This document shows positions 60,691-64,000 of a stretch of 64,000 nucleotides of DNA, in pieces. Origin of the DNA: Paralvinella palmiformis (lineage: Eukaryota; Annelida; Polychaeta; Terebellida; Alvinellidae); the NCBI GenBank assembly GCA_025642065.1, contig JAODUP010000190.1:267501-331500 (forward strand), given 5' to 3'. Below the pieces are notes generated by a model. It ran no database searches. It had not been told where the DNA came from and saw nothing but the letters and a program-made list of their open reading frames with translations. The translations under genes and the position numbers were made by a program. Position 1 is the stretch's first letter. Each line of letters begins with the position of its first letter.

Positions 60691-61559
60691 AGGGCGGCAC
60701 CAACAGACGAATAATAGTCGATTCACCGTAACTTTGAACTAGTTTATTTAATATGTGATTGATCGCGTTCACATGTTGACATTATTTAAAATTGTGTGAA
60801 CATTTTAGTATTTGTCATGAAAATTGGAAATGAAGGTGAATTGTTTCTTTAAAAGATTATTATAAACTATTCTTGTACTTTTTACGAGTTCAGTTGATCT
60901 TTTGACCTACCTAATGTTAATCCACGTAGTGAACCATTTCTCTCCATCACTCATCCAGTTATTATAGTTCTTATGATAATATATATCATTAAATACACAC
61001 GTTTATCTTCCGTCTTGTCTTCATTGATTCGTCGTATGCGGTTGTTGAATAATAATTGTATTTTGTTGAATACTATAGTTATCTTTTTCTGGGTGCCTGG
61101 AGGTAGGCGATGTCTTAGTATTTTTTTCCGGTGATTTTATAGTATAATTTCACAACATTAATTACACCATCACCTTGCAAGTCAGGGCGCTTGTTTATTT
61201 CAATAACATGTTATTCCCGGACTTTATTACCGTGGGAGTAAAAGTAATACAATGGGAATATCTTTTCATCGGTAAGTATAAGGAACACATTTAAAATAAC
61301 TGTTAAAGCGTTGTTTTGGGCGTGAAATTCAGCTTAATTATTATTCGACAACCCCCCTTCTGTCTCTGACGTTTGATCCCTACTAAACTAGATCTAAGGA
61401 CTTACATAAAACGGCATTTACATATTTCATGGCATATAACAGGACAGGAATAATACAGATTGTCTGCACACACAAAATTATAATGCATACATCACAATAA
61501 ATGTCCGTATGCATAGGTTCAAAACTCGAAGCGCAGCCGTTTCAACGTTACGTTTTGCC

Positions 61560-61605
61560 ACTACCGGAAATCAGCGCTGTTTGGTCATGGCGGCCTAATC
61601 AAATA
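61560..61605 (+). promoter_or_regulatory. Promoter-like patch: ETS and YY1 motifs
   Basis: accggaaat (ETS-type) followed by tcatggcggcc (YY1-type) within about 40 bp in a locally GC-richer spot. This pairing is common at TATA-less metazoan promoters. The ATG within it meets a stop two codons later, so it would not start a protein there. Confidence 0.3.
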
Positions 61606-62136
61606 TCACTGACTGCTCGGTCTAGTTTTCTTTCAGGTCAATAGTTGGTACCGATGTTTGTGCCGTCTTTTGTTTGTGCCGTGTATTATCTATTACATTG
61701 TTAATTTTACCACCTTGGATATGTTCAATAATTAGATACGGATAGTTGGCTACATGAAACAATATGTTTGGTAGTTTTAGAAATAATGGACTAGAATAGC
61801 ATTTTTGGACACACCAGAAATTGCAAGTGTTTCCCAAAAGTCAAGTGGCTGCCAAGAAATGTTCTCAATTTGTTCCGCATTATAGGATCATTTATGCAGC
61901 CCACAGTGTGGTGATTCGGTGTGTTTGATCCAGATACATTAGACAGTTTGGATGCCAGTTTTTTTTAAATCTTTGATTTGTGTATTGCGCAACTTTCCAT
62001 CGGTGGTGTAATAAACTAGGAAATGCCAGTGCACATCTACTACTTGTGTGAAAGTGAAACCCAACCCCCACGCTCACATATGCGCAACTCATTGCTCATA
62101 TCTTGTGCGGGTTTCTCATTCGGATTCAAACGATCC

Positions 62137-62137
<1 letters not shown>

Positions 62138-62174
<37 letters not shown>
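62138..62174. repeat. (AT)n microsatellite
   Basis: About 18 AT units. Confidence 0.95.
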
Positions 62175-62175
<1 letters not shown>

Positions 62176-63207
62176 TTACACAATTTAATTACGTCTAGTG
62201 AACCCGGACAGTATCTTGTAGACTCTTTTCTACATCTGTGAGTTGTTTATTTATTTTATTTATTATTTACTTCTGTTCATGAATCTTTACCTTTGTATGT
62301 TAACAGTTCAGAAAATAAAGTCATTCATTCTCCATAATGTTGATTACAAGTCTTGTGAACTAACATTATTGATTTTCAGTTATGCCAAATATTAATATTC
62401 ACCTTATGATTAAACAATTGAAAGTAAAGAATTTTGCAATATAGTTATAATTAGATAATATATTTGCTTTTGTTCTATTCTGCCAATTAATTTCAAGACT
62501 TAGATGTGTCAAAAGAAAACTGTTTTTATCAACTGGAATTTAATCACTCAATCTTAGCTCTATGATAGCAGCAGAGTGGATAAATATGTTTATTTTAGTA
62601 TCAATAACTCTCCTTCTAGCCCCCAATACATATTTTACTATCTTACTGCCTGTGCGTACCTTTAATTACTTTTGGGAGTATTTTGAACAGTACGTAGTCA
62701 TACCAGATAAATAACTGAACAATCCATTTTGTAAGTAAAAGCATATATACAATTATTTCTTGGAATTAAAAGATGTTTTAAGTAAACAAAAATTATTAAA
62801 ACAATTATACAGATGCCACCAACATTTAATAATTGGTTGTTAAATAATAAAAAAACGCATTTCTGTAACATTACAAGTCTGCGTATGTGTATTTGTGTAT
62901 GCGCAGGTTTAACGCAGGTATGATACAGATCATACTCATATGGCTACTTTTTTGCTACTGTTGTTGCTACTATTACTACTGTTGTTGTGGTGGTGGTGGT
63001 GAGACCAGTAACTCATCTCACCTCAACTAAATTAATACAAACTATAGGAAATGTTGTTTCTAACGTGCTCTGTGATAATAGTTATCATTTATGATCAATG
63101 GCAGAGAGATAAACTGGAATAAATAGCGGCAGGACCCTCAGTCCTTTAATTGGGTTGCTAATGTTTATGTATGGCATTAAAAATAATGCAAGTATTTAAA
63201 ACTAAGA

Positions 63208-63210
<3 letters not shown>

Positions 63211-63242
<32 letters not shown>
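63211..63242. repeat. (TA)n microsatellite
   Basis: About 16 TA units. Confidence 0.95.
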
Positions 63243-63243
<1 letters not shown>

Positions 63244-63781
63244 CAGCTGATACCGATTATAAAAACATAGAAAAATTCGTATTTCCAACCGACCAATCTG
63301 CTGCTGTCATTTTGTAAACACTAGTTTAGGACAATTTCCGAGAAGTCAATTTCCCTTGTTTATCTGTTTTTTAAAGTAACATAAATTAAATATTTGTCTC
63401 TGGTCTCAGATAAATATCTGAGAAATCGGAGATCTTGTTAAACCAATATTACGTATGTTCCAATTAGCATACATAGGTAAACTGTCACTTTACCTACTTG
63501 TTATATATCAGCCCGGTGTAATCTGCTAGTAGTTTAAACCCCACAACCGTAGTTCGACCAATTCTCACCAGATCCCTAGGGACTTCCAGTGGAAAAGAGC
63601 TCTTGTGGCATTAATATTAAATAACAGGTTACGTTGGGGTTTTAATTTGGGGGAGGTCACTATAAATTTGGCAAGCACAAAAATACATTACAAACGTCAA
63701 AAAAGCTCCTAATATGATCACTCATTAAACGCGTACAGCCTTCCGTACCACGTGATGCGCTGCAATATCAATACTATGTTA

Positions 63782-63782
<1 letters not shown>

Positions 63783-63828
<46 letters not shown>

Positions 63829-63842
63829 CGCGCGCGTGCGTG
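63783..63842. repeat. (GT)n with CG-rich end
   Basis: About 22 GT units ending in ggcgcgcgcgtgcgtgt; a purine-pyrimidine alternation that can form Z-DNA. Confidence 0.95.
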
Positions 63843-64000
63843 TTAAAATATCAATTCACGTTTGAAGTGACACATTAAATATTTGCTTACTCGTATAATT
63901 GGTTGTGATATGAAGAAAGCTTCATTCGTCTCTAAACCGATAAGCATAAAATATATATGAGAATTATCTGTTTGTCCATCTTATCATAATTCGTTTTCAT

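Larger units (their letters stand above)
60301..64000. other. Right flank: no gene recognised
   Basis: Apart from two promoter-like patches and microsatellites, I see no coding exon on either strand. A short ATG frame ending at a donor-like gtaagtata near 61275 is too small to judge. Confidence 0.5.

Noticed and set aside
61245..61285. Short ATG frame ending at gtaagtata, possible first exon
   Set aside because: Only seven codons and no partner exon could be found.

Overview
The window is an animal nuclear DNA segment: AT-rich, with long spliced genes, GT-AG introns, dense dinucleotide and trinucleotide microsatellites, tRNA-derived SINEs, decayed LINE 3' ends, a Ty3/gypsy pol remnant and pogo-like DNA transposon remnants. 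The protein genes are clearly metazoan. The SINE types and general repeat style fit a lophotrochozoan, most likely a mollusc, but I cannot fix the species.

One gene dominates. The minus strand from 56672 (ATG) down to 7119 (stop) encodes a complete FAM91A1 orthologue. I rebuilt it as 20 coding exons whose splice phases all join to give one 881-residue frame. The family works with WDR11 and TBC1D23 in capturing endosome-derived vesicles at the trans-Golgi. Introns range from 106 nt to 19.6 kb (intron 4, 23043-42677). They carry nearly all the repeats: a pogo-like element ending 17 nt from a splice donor (7574-8516), a cluster of related pogo fragments (12.3-14.9 kb), a 19-bp minisatellite (18.5-18.8 kb), and an inverted-repeat MITE-like element (48495-48848).

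Downstream of FAM91A1, at 2156-2421 on the same strand, two well-spliced exons encode part of the C-terminal helical domain of an M1-family (aminopeptidase N/ERAP-like) metallopeptidase. The rest of that gene is not visible between them and FAM91A1, so the gene is fragmentary, extends off the left edge, or has very distant upstream exons.

Upstream of FAM91A1 (56.7-64 kb) are a CTCF-like site and a short direct repeat in the presumed promoter, a LINE 3' end, a Ty3/gypsy pol remnant (57.86-58.9 kb) and a minus-strand LINE reverse transcriptase remnant (59.27-60.3 kb). Two promoter-like patches follow (about 60.65 and 61.57 kb), with no recognisable coding sequence to the right edge.

The main unexplained signals are two minus-strand exon-like segments inside FAM91A1 introns (45857-45979 and 29831-29907). 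Each has plausible splice sites and an open frame, but neither fits the FAM91A1 frame. They could be exons of a nested gene, captured gene fragments, or chance.
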